A stretch of 64,000 nt of DNA from Hyphomonas johnsonii MHS-2 (GCF_000685275.1 NZ_ARYK01000001.1:372001-436000); one strand, 5' to 3'; counted from the first letter of the stretch, positions 16,758 to 27,117 are shown. The notes: a model not told the origin generated them from the sequence alone. Numbers and translations: made by a program.

Positions 16758-17939
16758 TCAGGTCCTGGAGAGTTTCTTTGCGGCAATACGGGGTTTGCGT
16801 TTTTTCCACCAAACCCAGATTCCCGTGATGCACTGCTCGGTCGTCGCGAGGCCGAGGACGAAGATGAAAAAGACACTGAGGCCGCCGGCAAATTCACCAC
16901 TATGTGTCGGGTAGAGAATCCGGATCATTACCAGTCCCGCGCTATCCGTGTAGGGATTAACCTCGTGGACAAAGGCACCGTTTGTTGCGTCGAAATAGTA
17001 ATAGATCGGTCCGAGGTTCTTGTAGTTCAGGTGACCATTGTCGGTGAACGTGGTGCCGTAAAGGTTCCAGTTGGGATAGTAGAGCATCGTTGCGGGGTGC
17101 CATGAAATTCCGCTTTGGGCAGCTTGCTCAGAAGCCAGAGCGAAACCATCGGCATATGCCAGGTCCGGTATCGTGCCTTCTGGAAAGGGCGCCTCTTGAT
17201 CGAACAGTGTTCTCTCGAGGGGAGAAATGGTGGTCGCGATGGGAGAGTAGACCTCGCCGAAGAAGTTCAGGGCAACGGACGTGAAGGCGAGGATGAACAG
17301 GAACGGGAACAGCCACAGGGCACTGGAGCGATGGATGTCCAGCAGTTGCCGCGCGAAGGAGCGCTTCGGGCTATAGGTCCATGCGGGCCACCAGTTCTTG
17401 AAGAATGGGCGCTTTCGCGGAAGCGTCAGGTAGAGGCCGACACCGCTGCTGAGCATCCAGCCGAGCGCGATGAAGCCCATGAAAACCCGTCCGGCATCTC
17501 CGGCCAGAAGATTGAAATGAAGTTCTGCGAGAAGCGGGACGATCTGGCACCCGCTCCAGCCCGGGTGCGTGCTGCGCGTGCCCACAACTGCGCCGGTGGC
17601 AGGGTCCAGGAACACCTGATCCTGTTCGCCACCATCCATGCCAGGCTTCGGGGTGATCGAAATGGGAATATTCTCGTCAGGAGCCGTGTTCAGCGGAAAC
17701 CCCGTCACCTGGATGTCGGGATGCGCCAATTCGTACCGGTTCACTGCGTCGATTGTTGCAAGACGGGCCGAGGCGGCGCCGTTATAGGCGAACAGGTCGG
17801 CATTCACCCAGCGATCAAGCGAATCGCGTGCGGTCAGCAGGCAGCCGGTCACGGCCGCAATCACCAGGAATGCCGCCGTCAGGATGCCGAACCAGCGATG
17901 CAGGAACAGCCAGGTGTTTTTCGTGTTCGTGCCCGCCAT
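16758..17939 (-). CDS. PepSY-associated TM helix protein (iron-regulated type)
   Basis: A 393-residue inner-membrane protein of the PepSY-TM family. TM1 (LHRWFGILTAAFLVIAAVTG) carries the HRW/G signature, followed by a large periplasmic part with PepSY features, a paired TM in the middle (FMGFIALGWMLSSGVGLYLT), SALWLFPFLFILAFTSVALN, and a final TM (LSVFFIFVLGLATTEQCITG) before a basic tail. Such proteins commonly neighbour siderophore receptors and some reduce ferric-siderophores. Here it is divergent from one, so a role in iron release is likely. Confidence 0.87.
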   Translation of the reverse strand: MAGTNTKNTWLFLHRWFGILTAAFLVIAAVTGCLLTARDSLDRWVNADLFAYNGAASARLATIDAVNRYELAHPDIQVTGFPLNTAPDENIPISITPKPGMDGGEQDQVFLDPATGAVVGTRSTHPGWSGCQIVPLLAELHFNLLAGDAGRVFMGFIALGWMLSSGVGLYLTLPRKRPFFKNWWPAWTYSPKRSFARQLLDIHRSSALWLFPFLFILAFTSVALNFFGEVYSPIATTISPLERTLFDQEAPFPEGTIPDLAYADGFALASEQAAQSGISWHPATMLYYPNWNLYGTTFTDNGHLNYKNLGPIYYYFDATNGAFVHEVNPYTDSAGLVMIRILYPTHSGEFAGGLSVFFIFVLGLATTEQCITGIWVWWKKRKPRIAAKKLSRT

Positions 17940-18182
17940 CCTTCGCCTCGCACCCGCATGGTCTGGTTCTCACGATAGAGGGAATGACGGGCATCGGCCA
18001 CATCGAGGCGGGCCTAATATTGACGCTATCGGGTCCTGCGGCGTCAGGCCTGCATGACTCCAGAGCAAGTTTGGCCGAAAAGGGACAGTTCCCGACCCAA
18101 AGCCGAAATACAAACGCGACAGCAGATGGTACGAGAACAAGGTGTTCGCATCAGGCGGACTGTGAAGCATAGGGGTGCAGTC

Positions 18183-20363
18183 ATGACGCATAAGTATCGC
18201 AGCACAGCGCAACAGGTTTTCAGCAAGGGGGCGCTTCTGGGTGCCGCGGCCGTTCTGACGGTTCTTGCGCCGGTCGCAATGGCGCAGGATGGTGAAGAAG
18301 ACGCCGTCAGCATCCAGGATACGATCATCGTGATTGCGCCGGACTACGTGCCGCGAGACGGTGCATCGGCGAACAAGGCCGACATTCCGCTGATCGAGAC
18401 ACCGCAATCGGTGTCGATCATCACGCGCGACCAGATTGATCTGCTCAGCTTCGTGGATGCCCAACAGGCCGTGCGGTATACATCCGGCGTCTTCGGTGAG
18501 AACTATGGCCCCGACCTGCGGTTTGACTTCGTCACTGTGCGCGGCTTCACACCGAAGCAATACATTGACGGCCTGGCAGCACCTGTCTCGACATCAATCT
18601 ACAGCGTTGGCGTAGACCTTTACGCCTTCGAATCCTTTGATGTCCTGAAGGGCCCCGCTTCAGCGCTCTACGGCAGCGCGCCTCCGGGCGGCCTCTACAA
18701 CCAGACATCGCGTCGTCCGGAAAATGAGTTCAGCGGCGAAATCCAGGCGAAGTACGGGTCTGATGACTACAAGCAGATTGCGGGCACCGTCACTGGACCG
18801 CTGAGCGATTCCGTCAGCTACTCGCTGACCGGTCTTTACCGTGACCGCGAAGCCGAGCGCGATCTCGTCTCGGCGGACCGCACGCTGTTTGCGCCGGCAA
18901 TCACCTGGGACATCACGCCGGACACGAAACTCACGGGGCTTGCCTATTACCAGCTTGACCATGTCGATGGTGACACGAACGGTTTCCTGCCGGTGTACGG
19001 GACGCTGCTTCCCAACCCGTTCGGCAAAATTGACCCGGCAACCAATGTCGGCGACCCGAACAACCGGTTCGAGCGCGAGCAATGGGCTTACGGCTACGAA
19101 TTTTCACACAAGTTGACCGATACCGTCTCGTTCATTTCGAATTCGAAATTGAGCAGCTATGACGAAGAGACGCCAACCAGCATTTATGGTGGCGGCGGCC
19201 TGGTCGATGACGATTTCGATGGTGTTCCGGACGATTACCGGACCGTTCAGCAGTACAATTTCTCCTATGCCGAGCACGTTGACAGCTTCGCGAGTGACAA
19301 CCGTTTCGACATCAGCCTCGATGCAGGCGCGGTGACTCACCAGATCATTGCGGGCGTTGATTACCGGAATGTCGAGAACAAGGCGGACTACGGGTTCATT
19401 TTCGCGAACCGGATCGACCTGTTCGATCCAGTCTATGCGCCGCAGGCGACGCTGGAGCCCGGTTATCCATTCTCGTTCAACAACCAGACCCTCGAACAGA
19501 CCGGTCTCTACGTCCAGGACCATATCGGTCTTGGCAAACTGTTCTTCACCATCAGTGGCCGCCAGGACTGGGTGACCATCGAGAACAACACGACGAATGA
19601 AAGCACGGACCAGCAGAAGTTCACTTATCGCGCGGGTGCGAACTACATCTTCGATAGCGGTATTGCCCCCTACATCAGCTACGCGACGTCGTTCGAGCCG
19701 GTTCTCGGCTCTGATTCCATCACCGGCAACGAGTTCGACCCCAGCGAAGGCGAACAAATCGAAGCGGGCGTAAAGTATGATGCGCGCGGATTGCCGGACG
19801 GCTACGAACTCCTTCTGACCGGTGCCATTTACCAGATCACCCAGACCAATATTGTCAGCACAGCGCCGTCTGTGACGCCCGTGTTTGGTACACAGACCGG
19901 CGAGGTCGAGGTCAACGGTCTTGAACTCGAACTGGTCAGCCGGATCAATGACACGCTTTCGATCAATGCGGCATACAGCTACACTGACAGCGAAGTGACC
20001 GCGAGTTCGACACCAGCGGAAGTGGGCGCTCCACTGCCCGTCACGCCGGAAAACAAGGCGTCTCTGTTCATCGACTACACGGTTCAGGACGGTCCGCTTT
20101 CGGGCTTCGGTTTCGGGGCGGGTGTGCGTTACACGAGTGAAAGCCAGGGGGCGTTGCCCGGGCCGTTCAATCCCGTTGTCTATACCGGTGAGGAATCGAC
20201 ATTGTTCGACGCCATCATCCGCTATGACACCCTCGACTGGCGCTTTGCCCTGAACGCCTCCAACCTGTTCGACGAACAGTATGTGGCACGGTGTTCCGGA
20301 CCTGCTGGCTGTACCTATGGTGCCGGGCAGCAGATTCTCGCAACGGTGACGCGGAAGTTCTGA
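18183..20363 (+). CDS. TonB-dependent siderophore receptor
   Basis: A 726-residue outer-membrane receptor. A signal peptide ends near PVAMAQDG. The plug has ETPQSVSIITRDQIDLL, the siderophore-receptor form, then LKGPASALYGSAPPGGLYN. The barrel ends in ...ATVTRKF with the terminal Phe needed for outer-membrane assembly. This matches the FhuA/FpvA-like branch. The start at 18183 gives a proper n-region (MTHKYRST); a longer frame from 18054 does not. In the 243 bases shared with the divergent PepSY gene I see no clear Fur box, though iron control is expected. Confidence 0.93.
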   Translation: MTHKYRSTAQQVFSKGALLGAAAVLTVLAPVAMAQDGEEDAVSIQDTIIVIAPDYVPRDGASANKADIPLIETPQSVSIITRDQIDLLSFVDAQQAVRYTSGVFGENYGPDLRFDFVTVRGFTPKQYIDGLAAPVSTSIYSVGVDLYAFESFDVLKGPASALYGSAPPGGLYNQTSRRPENEFSGEIQAKYGSDDYKQIAGTVTGPLSDSVSYSLTGLYRDREAERDLVSADRTLFAPAITWDITPDTKLTGLAYYQLDHVDGDTNGFLPVYGTLLPNPFGKIDPATNVGDPNNRFEREQWAYGYEFSHKLTDTVSFISNSKLSSYDEETPTSIYGGGGLVDDDFDGVPDDYRTVQQYNFSYAEHVDSFASDNRFDISLDAGAVTHQIIAGVDYRNVENKADYGFIFANRIDLFDPVYAPQATLEPGYPFSFNNQTLEQTGLYVQDHIGLGKLFFTISGRQDWVTIENNTTNESTDQQKFTYRAGANYIFDSGIAPYISYATSFEPVLGSDSITGNEFDPSEGEQIEAGVKYDARGLPDGYELLLTGAIYQITQTNIVSTAPSVTPVFGTQTGEVEVNGLELELVSRINDTLSINAAYSYTDSEVTASSTPAEVGAPLPVTPENKASLFIDYTVQDGPLSGFGFGAGVRYTSESQGALPGPFNPVVYTGEESTLFDAIIRYDTLDWRFALNASNLFDEQYVARCSGPAGCTYGAGQQILATVTRKF

Positions 20364-20386
20364 TCCCTGCCGGAGTGTGTGGAAGA

Positions 20387-23300
20387 ATGCTGATTACCAG
20401 GTTCGGGGAGCGCCGGAAGGGCAACACGCGTCTCGCAAGCCTGGCGGCGGTCGCCTTTCTCGGGGTGCTGTGCGCTTGCGTGCAAGGGCAAGTCACCGAA
20501 GATGTTCCGGTTCGTCAGGTTGTCGTCTCAAAGGCCTATACCGACGGCGTGTCCGGCCGTCCGCCTGTGCCCGTCGCGAAAACGGGCCAGACGTTGCCGA
20601 TGGAACCTGCACGCCGGATACGGTTCGAGACAACGGAAGGCACGGCGTTGGCACTCGACGTCGCGCCCGATGGGGCCAGCATCATATTCGATATGCTGGG
20701 CGACCTTTACCGGCTGCCGATCGCAGGCGGGGTGGCTGAGCCCATCACATCGGGCATGGCGCTGGATACGCAGCCCGTCTTTTCGCCCGATGGTTCAAGC
20801 ATCCTGTTTCTCAGCGACCGATCCGGTGCGGAAAACATCTGGCTTATGGATGCAGACGGAACGAATCTGCGCCAGATATCCTATTACGACGATGACCCGA
20901 CCTTCGTGTCGCCGGAATGGGCGCCTGACGGACAGTCCATTCTTGTCAGCCGGTACTGGGCTGGTCGGAATGCCTATGAACTCTGGCGGTTCAAAGCCGT
21001 TCCCGGGGATATGGGGGAGGTCGTCCGTTCGACTGATACAGACGACGCGACCCACATGAGTTCACTTGGTGCCGCATTTGCGGCCGATGGCGCGTCGATA
21101 TTCCTGGCATCCCTGTCCGGGGCATCCCCTTCGTTCGAGGAATTGTCCGCCTGGGAAATCATTCGCAGGGACACGGCGACCGGCGAAGAAACGGCGATCC
21201 TTCCAACGGACAGCGAAGGCGATCATGTCGTGCCGCGGTTTCGTCCTGCGGCTTCGCCGGACGGCCGCTATCTGGCGTTCGCAGAGCGGCGCCAAGGCAA
21301 GACCAGGCTGAATGTGCTTGAGCTTGCCACGGGCGATGTCCGGTGGCTTGCAGACCTGGACCCGGACTCGCTTGAAGCATCACTGTGGCACGATGCGATT
21401 CCACGCTACGATTTCACGCCGGACAGCGCACATCTCATTGTCAACCGAGAGGGGCATGTCCAGGCGATTTCGGTCGAGACCGGTGACATCCAGGCAATCC
21501 CGTTCACCGCAACAATTGATCAAGGGCTTGGGACGCTTGCCCGGCATCAGGCAATCATCGAAGACGGGCCGGTTATCGCGCGCCTGATCCAGGCGCCTTC
21601 GGAATCGCCTGATGGAAAGCAAGTTGCGTTCTCGGCGCTGGGTCACATTTACATTCAGAACCTGACATTGGGCGGCAAGCCGCGACGACTGACTTCAGGT
21701 TCGGTCACAGGCTACCATCCCGCATGGTCAGCCGATGGTGACTGGATCGCCTCGGTCAGCTGGACCAACGCGGACGGCGGTGCTGTCTGGATCACGTCTG
21801 CAGATGGCAAGACGACAAGGAAACTGGATCTGCCACCCGCGTTTTACACCCACCCGGTGTTCACGCCCGCCGGTGATGCGTTGCTGGTTATCCGTTCGCC
21901 TGCTCAGGTGCGTCGCGAGACATACATGGAGTACGGCCAGTTGCGAGACGCCGACTTGCTTCATGTGCCGCTCGATGGCGCCGAAACAAGTGTCCTCATG
22001 TCGGGCCGTATCGGTGGCACGCCGCATTTCCGTGGACGTCCTGACGAAGTGCTGGTCAATACTGACGAGGGCGTCAAGGCGATCTCGCTTGTCGATAGTG
22101 TGCAAACGGATGTGACTGAGGCGGTCGGTCCGAACTGGTATTTTGCGTCGGAGGCCGCCGACGCGGATGACCTGCGGGTCTCACCCGATGGCCGGTGGGC
22201 GTTGGCCCAGATTACCCAGCAGCTGCATCTCTACAAGCTTGACGAAGGGCGGGATGAGCCGTTCGACCTTTCTGCACCCTCGGCCACCCACGTTCAGTTG
22301 ACAGAGGTTGGTGCTGACTATTTCGGATGGAGTGCTGATGGGCAATCGATTCACTGGGCTGACGGCGCGACCTATTACCGGTTGCCGCTGGACGACGTTG
22401 CATTCGAGCGTGGCAGGAACGAATCCGCGGCCGCCCGATATTCCGTTATGGTCGAGGTGCCTCGCGATGCACCCGTCGGTGACTTGCTTCTGCGGGGGGG
22501 CAGCGTCATCCCCATGACCGACCGCAATGACCCCGGAAAAGTACTCGCCAATACAGATATCCTGGTTCGGGACAATCGTATCGTTTCGATCACGAAAGCC
22601 GGCGAGACAGGTGCCGGCCCCGATGTGCCCACCGTGGACGTCAATGGCAAGTACATCATCCCGGGTCTGATCGATGCGCATTACCATGTTGCCGACATTC
22701 GCCGCGATGTGCTGGATACAGATGTGTGGGGCCTGCGCACCGGCCTGGCCTATGGTGTGACCACCTTGTTCGACCCGTCATCCCTGACGGTCGACATGCT
22801 GGCCTATGAAGACTTGGTCGAGTCTGGTGAGGTCATCGGGTCGCGCCTGTTCACGACGGGCACCGCCGTGTTCAATTTCAATGATTTCCGGAGCCGGGAC
22901 CAGGTACGTTCGGTCTTGAGTCGCTATCGCGATCATTACCGACTCTCCAACCTGAAACAGTACCTGTCAGGCAATCGCCGCGTCCGGCAATGGGTGTCCG
23001 AGGTGGCGGACGAACTGGGCCTGACCGTCACGACGGAAGGCCCGCTTTCCTTCAAACTGGGCCTGACCCTGATCATTGATGGCTATTCGGGTGTCGAACA
23101 TGCCATGGCGCCGGTCGTCCACTACCGGGATCTCACGGAGTTTTTCGCACAGAGCGAGACCAGCAACACACTGACACTGATGATCACCCATGGCGGCCTT
23201 CCGGCGGACAAGGTTTATATTGCCCGAACGGACCCGCTCTCGGATGCCAAGTATGCCAATTTTGCGCCGGCCTGGTTTCGTGAATCCCGCTTCCGGGACG

Positions 23301-23692
23301 TGACGGCGGATGCGCCAGAGGACTATCTTTATCCCCTCGTGGCGAAGAGTTCTGCCGACATGTTTCGTGCAGGTGGCGTCGTTGGTCTCGGCGCGCATGG
23401 CAATATTCCCGGTTTCGGAACGCATTGGGAAATGCAGGCCTATGTGGAGGGTGGATGGACGCCGGCTGAAGTGCTGTGGGCCGCCACGATGGGCAATGCC
23501 AGGACGATCGGCCGGGACCAGGCGCTCGGCAGCCTTATTCCGGGAAAACTCGCGGACCTCGTTGTGCTGGATGAGAATCCACTCGATGACATCAGCCATA
23601 CGCTGGCCATTCACTCCGTGATGAAGAACGGGCGGCTGTATGACGACGAGACGCTTGAAGAGATACCGGCGGTACATTCGTCCCGGCCCTGA
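20387..23692 (+). CDS. lipoprotein with PD40 beta-propeller and amidohydrolase domains
   Basis: A 1101-residue protein. The N-terminus is hydrophobic and ends in a Cys-rich LCAC lipobox-like site. Residues about 70-680 hold repeated PD40/TolB-type blades (for example FSPDGSSILFLSDRSGAENI and SPDGRYLAFAERRQGKTRL). The C-terminal 400 residues are an amidohydrolase: the metal-binding HxH in PGLIDAHYHV, a His in SGVEHAM, GLGAHGNIPGFGTHWEM and the closing GKLADLVVLDENPL. This fusion is known among exported metal-dependent hydrolases or prolidases. It starts 23 bases after the receptor stop, so the pair is probably co-transcribed and may process the imported ligand. Confidence 0.88.
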   Translation: MLITRFGERRKGNTRLASLAAVAFLGVLCACVQGQVTEDVPVRQVVVSKAYTDGVSGRPPVPVAKTGQTLPMEPARRIRFETTEGTALALDVAPDGASIIFDMLGDLYRLPIAGGVAEPITSGMALDTQPVFSPDGSSILFLSDRSGAENIWLMDADGTNLRQISYYDDDPTFVSPEWAPDGQSILVSRYWAGRNAYELWRFKAVPGDMGEVVRSTDTDDATHMSSLGAAFAADGASIFLASLSGASPSFEELSAWEIIRRDTATGEETAILPTDSEGDHVVPRFRPAASPDGRYLAFAERRQGKTRLNVLELATGDVRWLADLDPDSLEASLWHDAIPRYDFTPDSAHLIVNREGHVQAISVETGDIQAIPFTATIDQGLGTLARHQAIIEDGPVIARLIQAPSESPDGKQVAFSALGHIYIQNLTLGGKPRRLTSGSVTGYHPAWSADGDWIASVSWTNADGGAVWITSADGKTTRKLDLPPAFYTHPVFTPAGDALLVIRSPAQVRRETYMEYGQLRDADLLHVPLDGAETSVLMSGRIGGTPHFRGRPDEVLVNTDEGVKAISLVDSVQTDVTEAVGPNWYFASEAADADDLRVSPDGRWALAQITQQLHLYKLDEGRDEPFDLSAPSATHVQLTEVGADYFGWSADGQSIHWADGATYYRLPLDDVAFERGRNESAAARYSVMVEVPRDAPVGDLLLRGGSVIPMTDRNDPGKVLANTDILVRDNRIVSITKAGETGAGPDVPTVDVNGKYIIPGLIDAHYHVADIRRDVLDTDVWGLRTGLAYGVTTLFDPSSLTVDMLAYEDLVESGEVIGSRLFTTGTAVFNFNDFRSRDQVRSVLSRYRDHYRLSNLKQYLSGNRRVRQWVSEVADELGLTVTTEGPLSFKLGLTLIIDGYSGVEHAMAPVVHYRDLTEFFAQSETSNTLTLMITHGGLPADKVYIARTDPLSDAKYANFAPAWFRESRFRDVTADAPEDYLYPLVAKSSADMFRAGGVVGLGAHGNIPGFGTHWEMQAYVEGGWTPAEVLWAATMGNARTIGRDQALGSLIPGKLADLVVLDENPLDDISHTLAIHSVMKNGRLYDDETLEEIPAVHSSRP

Positions 23693-23721
23693 AATCGCAA
23701 TCGAGACAAGGACCAGCCATC

Positions 23722-24438
23722 ATGCGTGCAATCATTGCGGCAACGACCGCGATCACCTGCCTTCCCTTTGCCGCTGATGCCGAGAGCAAACGCTTCTTCT
23801 TCGACGCTGCCACGTCGTCGGCACTGCTTGATCGCGGTGAGCAGATAGGGGGCCATACGGCGGAGTTTTTCGCGGGTGCCGAAGCGGCGGCGGGGGACCT
23901 GCTTTTGTACGCGACGGTCTATCGCCTGCTGCCGGTTGGCCCGGACCGGGCCGCTTTCGACAATGAGACCGACTATTCGGTTGGCGCGATCCGGGAAGGG
24001 CAGGGCTATGTTGTCGATGTGTCAGCGAACTGGCTGACCTATCCCGGAGAGCAAGAGGCAAGCAGTCTGGAACTTGCTGCCTCCATCTCTCTGGACTTGC
24101 CGTTCGCGCCCGGGATGGCGGCTTTTCGTGATACCCACACAGATGACTGGGGGCTGGAGGTGTTTGGCGGCCCGCAATGGGAACGGGATGCCTGGTCGTG
24201 GTACGTTTTGGGGCGCGTTGGCTTTGTCACGCCCGGAGATGGATCTGCCAGCCGCTCCTATACGGGGGTGGAAACCGGCGCTGTCCGCATGCTCACGGAT
24301 GAGGTGGCGTTGGGGTTCCAGTTACGAGCTGAAGCCGCAGACGAAGACAGCTTTGCGGACACGATCGGCGCCAATGGCGTCACTGCATGGCGCAATACCG
24401 GTACGTCTTTCGGTGTCAGTCTGTCCTACGCGCGGTAG
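23722..24438 (+). CDS. putative outer-membrane beta-barrel protein
   Basis: I do not recognise the family. The 238 residues start with a signal sequence ending CLPFAADAES-like, followed by alternating hydrophobic/polar strands rich in aromatic residues (LLLYATVYRLL, WSWYVLGRVGFV, GFQLRAEAA, FGVSLSYAR). This fits an 8- to 10-strand barrel. The final residue is Arg rather than the usual Phe, which is uncommon for a BAM substrate. It lies 29 bases after the amidohydrolase gene, in the same likely operon. Confidence 0.6.
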   Translation: MRAIIAATTAITCLPFAADAESKRFFFDAATSSALLDRGEQIGGHTAEFFAGAEAAAGDLLLYATVYRLLPVGPDRAAFDNETDYSVGAIREGQGYVVDVSANWLTYPGEQEASSLELAASISLDLPFAPGMAAFRDTHTDDWGLEVFGGPQWERDAWSWYVLGRVGFVTPGDGSASRSYTGVETGAVRMLTDEVALGFQLRAEAADEDSFADTIGANGVTAWRNTGTSFGVSLSYAR

Positions 24439-24613
24439 TGCCTCGTCGGCGGATTCTGACAAGGATTTGGGCACAGGCTGACCGAATATTGGCCTGTTGC
24501 GCCGAATTCGGGTATTATTTTGCTTGATCGGGCCACAAAATCCTTCATCATCTTGTCACAGTACCCGATACTGGCATCGCTAGGGGAAAGGCACACTTTC
24601 CGGGGAGGACAGG

Positions 24614-25369
24614 ATGAAACGAACTCTCGATCTTGACCTGAACGAACGTCCGGTCGTTGCCCTGGCCGACGAGTACCCCGCCGGTTTCGTTGACAGCGCC
24701 CATTCGCACGAACGTATCCAGTTGCTGTATGCATCTGCTGGCGTGATGTCGGTCGTGACGGATCAGACCAGCTTCGTGATCCCGCCCCAGCGGGCCGTGT
24801 GGATTCCCAGCCTGGTGCGCCATGAGGTTTCCTGCCGGGGGCCTGTGTCACTCCGCACGCTCTATATCGACCCGAAGTATGAGCGCGATGATCCTGACTG
24901 TCACATCGTGGAAGTTGGCACCTTGCTGAAGGCACTGATCCTGGAAGTGACCGCTTTCAGTTCCAGCTATGATCTCGAGGGCAGGGAAGGCCAGATTGTC
25001 AGCCTGTTGCTGAGCGAGTTACTGGCATCACCCAAGGTGCCCTACGCGGCACCGATGCCAACTGACCCGCGACTGGTGCGCGTTTGCCGCGAGATAATCG
25101 ACCATCCATCCGATCAGCGCGACATCGACAAATGGGCTGACCTGGCCGGGATGAGCCGCCGCAGCTTTACGCGTGCATTCAAGCGCGAGACCGGCATGGG
25201 CGTCGCACTCTGGCGCCAGCAAGTCCGCCTGCTTGAAGCCTTGTCATTGTTGTCGACCGGCTCGAATGTCACAACGGCCGCACTTGATGTCGGCTACGAA
25301 AGCGCAAGTGCGTTCTGCGCCATGTTCCAGCGCGCGTTTGGCGTGTCTCCAAGCCGCTACGAGTTCTGA
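24614..25369 (+). CDS. AraC-family transcriptional regulator
   Basis: A 251-residue regulator with an N-terminal cupin sensor (DSAHSHERIQLLYASAGVMS, then VIPPQRAVWIPSLVRHEV) and a C-terminal double helix-turn-helix (WADLAGMSRRSFTRAFKRET and VTTAALDVGYESASAFCAMF). GGGGAGGAC precedes the ATG. The 175-base gap upstream holds a TTGTCA-like element near 24554. It is a candidate regulator of the receptor/amidohydrolase genes just upstream, which share its strand. Confidence 0.92.
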   Translation: MKRTLDLDLNERPVVALADEYPAGFVDSAHSHERIQLLYASAGVMSVVTDQTSFVIPPQRAVWIPSLVRHEVSCRGPVSLRTLYIDPKYERDDPDCHIVEVGTLLKALILEVTAFSSSYDLEGREGQIVSLLLSELLASPKVPYAAPMPTDPRLVRVCREIIDHPSDQRDIDKWADLAGMSRRSFTRAFKRETGMGVALWRQQVRLLEALSLLSTGSNVTTAALDVGYESASAFCAMFQRAFGVSPSRYEF

Positions 25370-25491
25370 GAACGCGAGAGGATCGAACGGTCTCGACGTC
25401 TCGCACGGTTTGTAGTCCACGTATGGGTGTGCGGCCGGTAACAACATGTGTCGTTGACGATGGCAGACGGTGAACGGCATAGAGCGCTTAC

Positions 25492-27117
25492 ATGACGATT
25501 GATAATCCGAATTCCGGGGCCGCGCGTTCAGGCCAGCCTGCAAGGTTTTCGCCGCTTCATGAAGCGCGGCGGTTGCTCGGCGGAAAACGCTATCGTGAGG
25601 CCCATGCGCTTTGCCGGGCAATGGTCGAACAGGATCCGGACTGCGCGGATGCCTTTTATGTGCTCGGTATCATCTCCTACGAGCATGGCGATTTTGAGCG
25701 GGCCCTCAAATTGTTCGAGGTCGCAGTCCAGAAGGGACACCCGGAGCCTGGGCCCCATGTCCAGGCTGCTCGCTGTTTCGCCCACCTGAACATGCCGAAA
25801 CAGGCGCTGGCGCGGATTGATGCTGCGAAACGGCTGAACCCGGTGGACAATTATACGCTTGCTTCAATCGGCGCGACGCTGAGCCGACTTGATCGCCATG
25901 AAGAGGCTGTGGTTTTTCACCGCAAGGCGACGCAAGCCTCGCCCAATGATGCTCTCAGCTTCTTCAATCTTGGCTCGTCGCTCCAGTTCATGGGGGACTT
26001 CAATGGAGCGAAAGAGGCTTACCGAAGTGCCTTGCGGATTGCGCCCGCGTATACGCCGGCCCGCGTGCACCTGACCCTGCTGACACAGCATACGCCGGAG
26101 CATAATGACCTTCCACTGCTTCAGGAGGCGTGGGAGAAGCGCCATCCCGATGATGCAGAAGGCGGCCTGCAACTCGCCCACGCCATTGCAAAAGTTCATG
26201 AGGATCTCGCTGACCCGGAATCAGTGATGATCTGGCTCGATAGAGGCAAGGCCCTGATCCGCCAGCTTGTGCCGGACCAACAGGTGCAGGACAGGGCAAG
26301 CTTCGACGCCGCGAAAACACTCGCCCATGCCCTGGAACAGGATCCGGATACGCCTGCGGACGGACCGATCTTCATCGTCGGTTTGCCCCGAAGCGGAACT
26401 ACCCTGGTAGACCGCATCATTTCCAGCCATTCCGAGATCATTTCCGCTGGGGAGCGGACCGAGTTCGGAGCCTGCCTGCATCGCGGCACAGGGGAAGCCA
26501 GTCGGGACATTCTTGACGCTGATGTCATTTCCAGGGCCGCACAGATTGACCTTTCAGCCGTCGGGGAAAGGTATCTTGAGAGTGTAAGAGCGATTTTGGA
26601 CGGGCCCCAACGCTTTACCGACAAGATGCCGATCAACGCGTTTTTTGCTCCCGCAATTCTGGCCGCGATTCCGACGGCCCGCGTGATCTGTTTGCGGCGC
26701 CACCCCGCAGACAGTGTGCTGAGCATCTATCGCCAGCTGTTTGCGCCAAGCGCCACGCATTTTCGCTATGCGTATCACCTGGAAAGCCTGGCCAATCATG
26801 TTGTGGCGTTTCATCAACTCATCTCGACGTATGTCGAGACATTGCCGAAATCGCGCTTCATGGTCATTGATTACGAGAACCTGGTGGAGAATCCGGGTGC
26901 GGAAACAAGGCGCCTTCTGACGTTCAGTGGGCTTGCCTTTGAACAGGCATGTCTCGATTTTCACGGCAATGCCGCACCAGTGGCGACGGCCAGTGTCGCT
27001 CAGGTGCGTCAACCGATGTACACGTCATCGAAGGGCCGTTGGGTGCGCTACCGGGAGCAGCTTCAACCCGCGCTCGAAATACTTCGGGAAAACGGGTGGA
27101 TGGGGCAGGCGGACTAG
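25492..27117 (+). CDS. TPR-repeat sulfotransferase
   Basis: A 541-residue cytosolic protein. The N-terminal half (about 20-240) carries tetratricopeptide repeats, such as ADAFYVLGIISYEHGDFERA and SFFNLGSSLQFMGDFNGAKE. The C-terminal half begins with the PAPS-binding loop IFIVGLPRSGTTLVDRIISS (about 290-309) and continues with a sulfotransferase fold including FTDKMPINAF and RVICLRRHPADSVLSIYRQL. It transfers sulfate from PAPS to an unknown acceptor, perhaps a surface glycan or a protein. It stands alone between two transcription units. Confidence 0.92.
   Translation: MTIDNPNSGAARSGQPARFSPLHEARRLLGGKRYREAHALCRAMVEQDPDCADAFYVLGIISYEHGDFERALKLFEVAVQKGHPEPGPHVQAARCFAHLNMPKQALARIDAAKRLNPVDNYTLASIGATLSRLDRHEEAVVFHRKATQASPNDALSFFNLGSSLQFMGDFNGAKEAYRSALRIAPAYTPARVHLTLLTQHTPEHNDLPLLQEAWEKRHPDDAEGGLQLAHAIAKVHEDLADPESVMIWLDRGKALIRQLVPDQQVQDRASFDAAKTLAHALEQDPDTPADGPIFIVGLPRSGTTLVDRIISSHSEIISAGERTEFGACLHRGTGEASRDILDADVISRAAQIDLSAVGERYLESVRAILDGPQRFTDKMPINAFFAPAILAAIPTARVICLRRHPADSVLSIYRQLFAPSATHFRYAYHLESLANHVVAFHQLISTYVETLPKSRFMVIDYENLVENPGAETRRLLTFSGLAFEQACLDFHGNAAPVATASVAQVRQPMYTSSKGRWVRYREQLQPALEILRENGWMGQAD

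Noticed and set aside
17940-18182. Fur box between the PepSY and siderophore receptor genes
   Set aside because: No GATAAT-type repeat or 19-base dyad is visible, though iron regulation remains likely from gene content.
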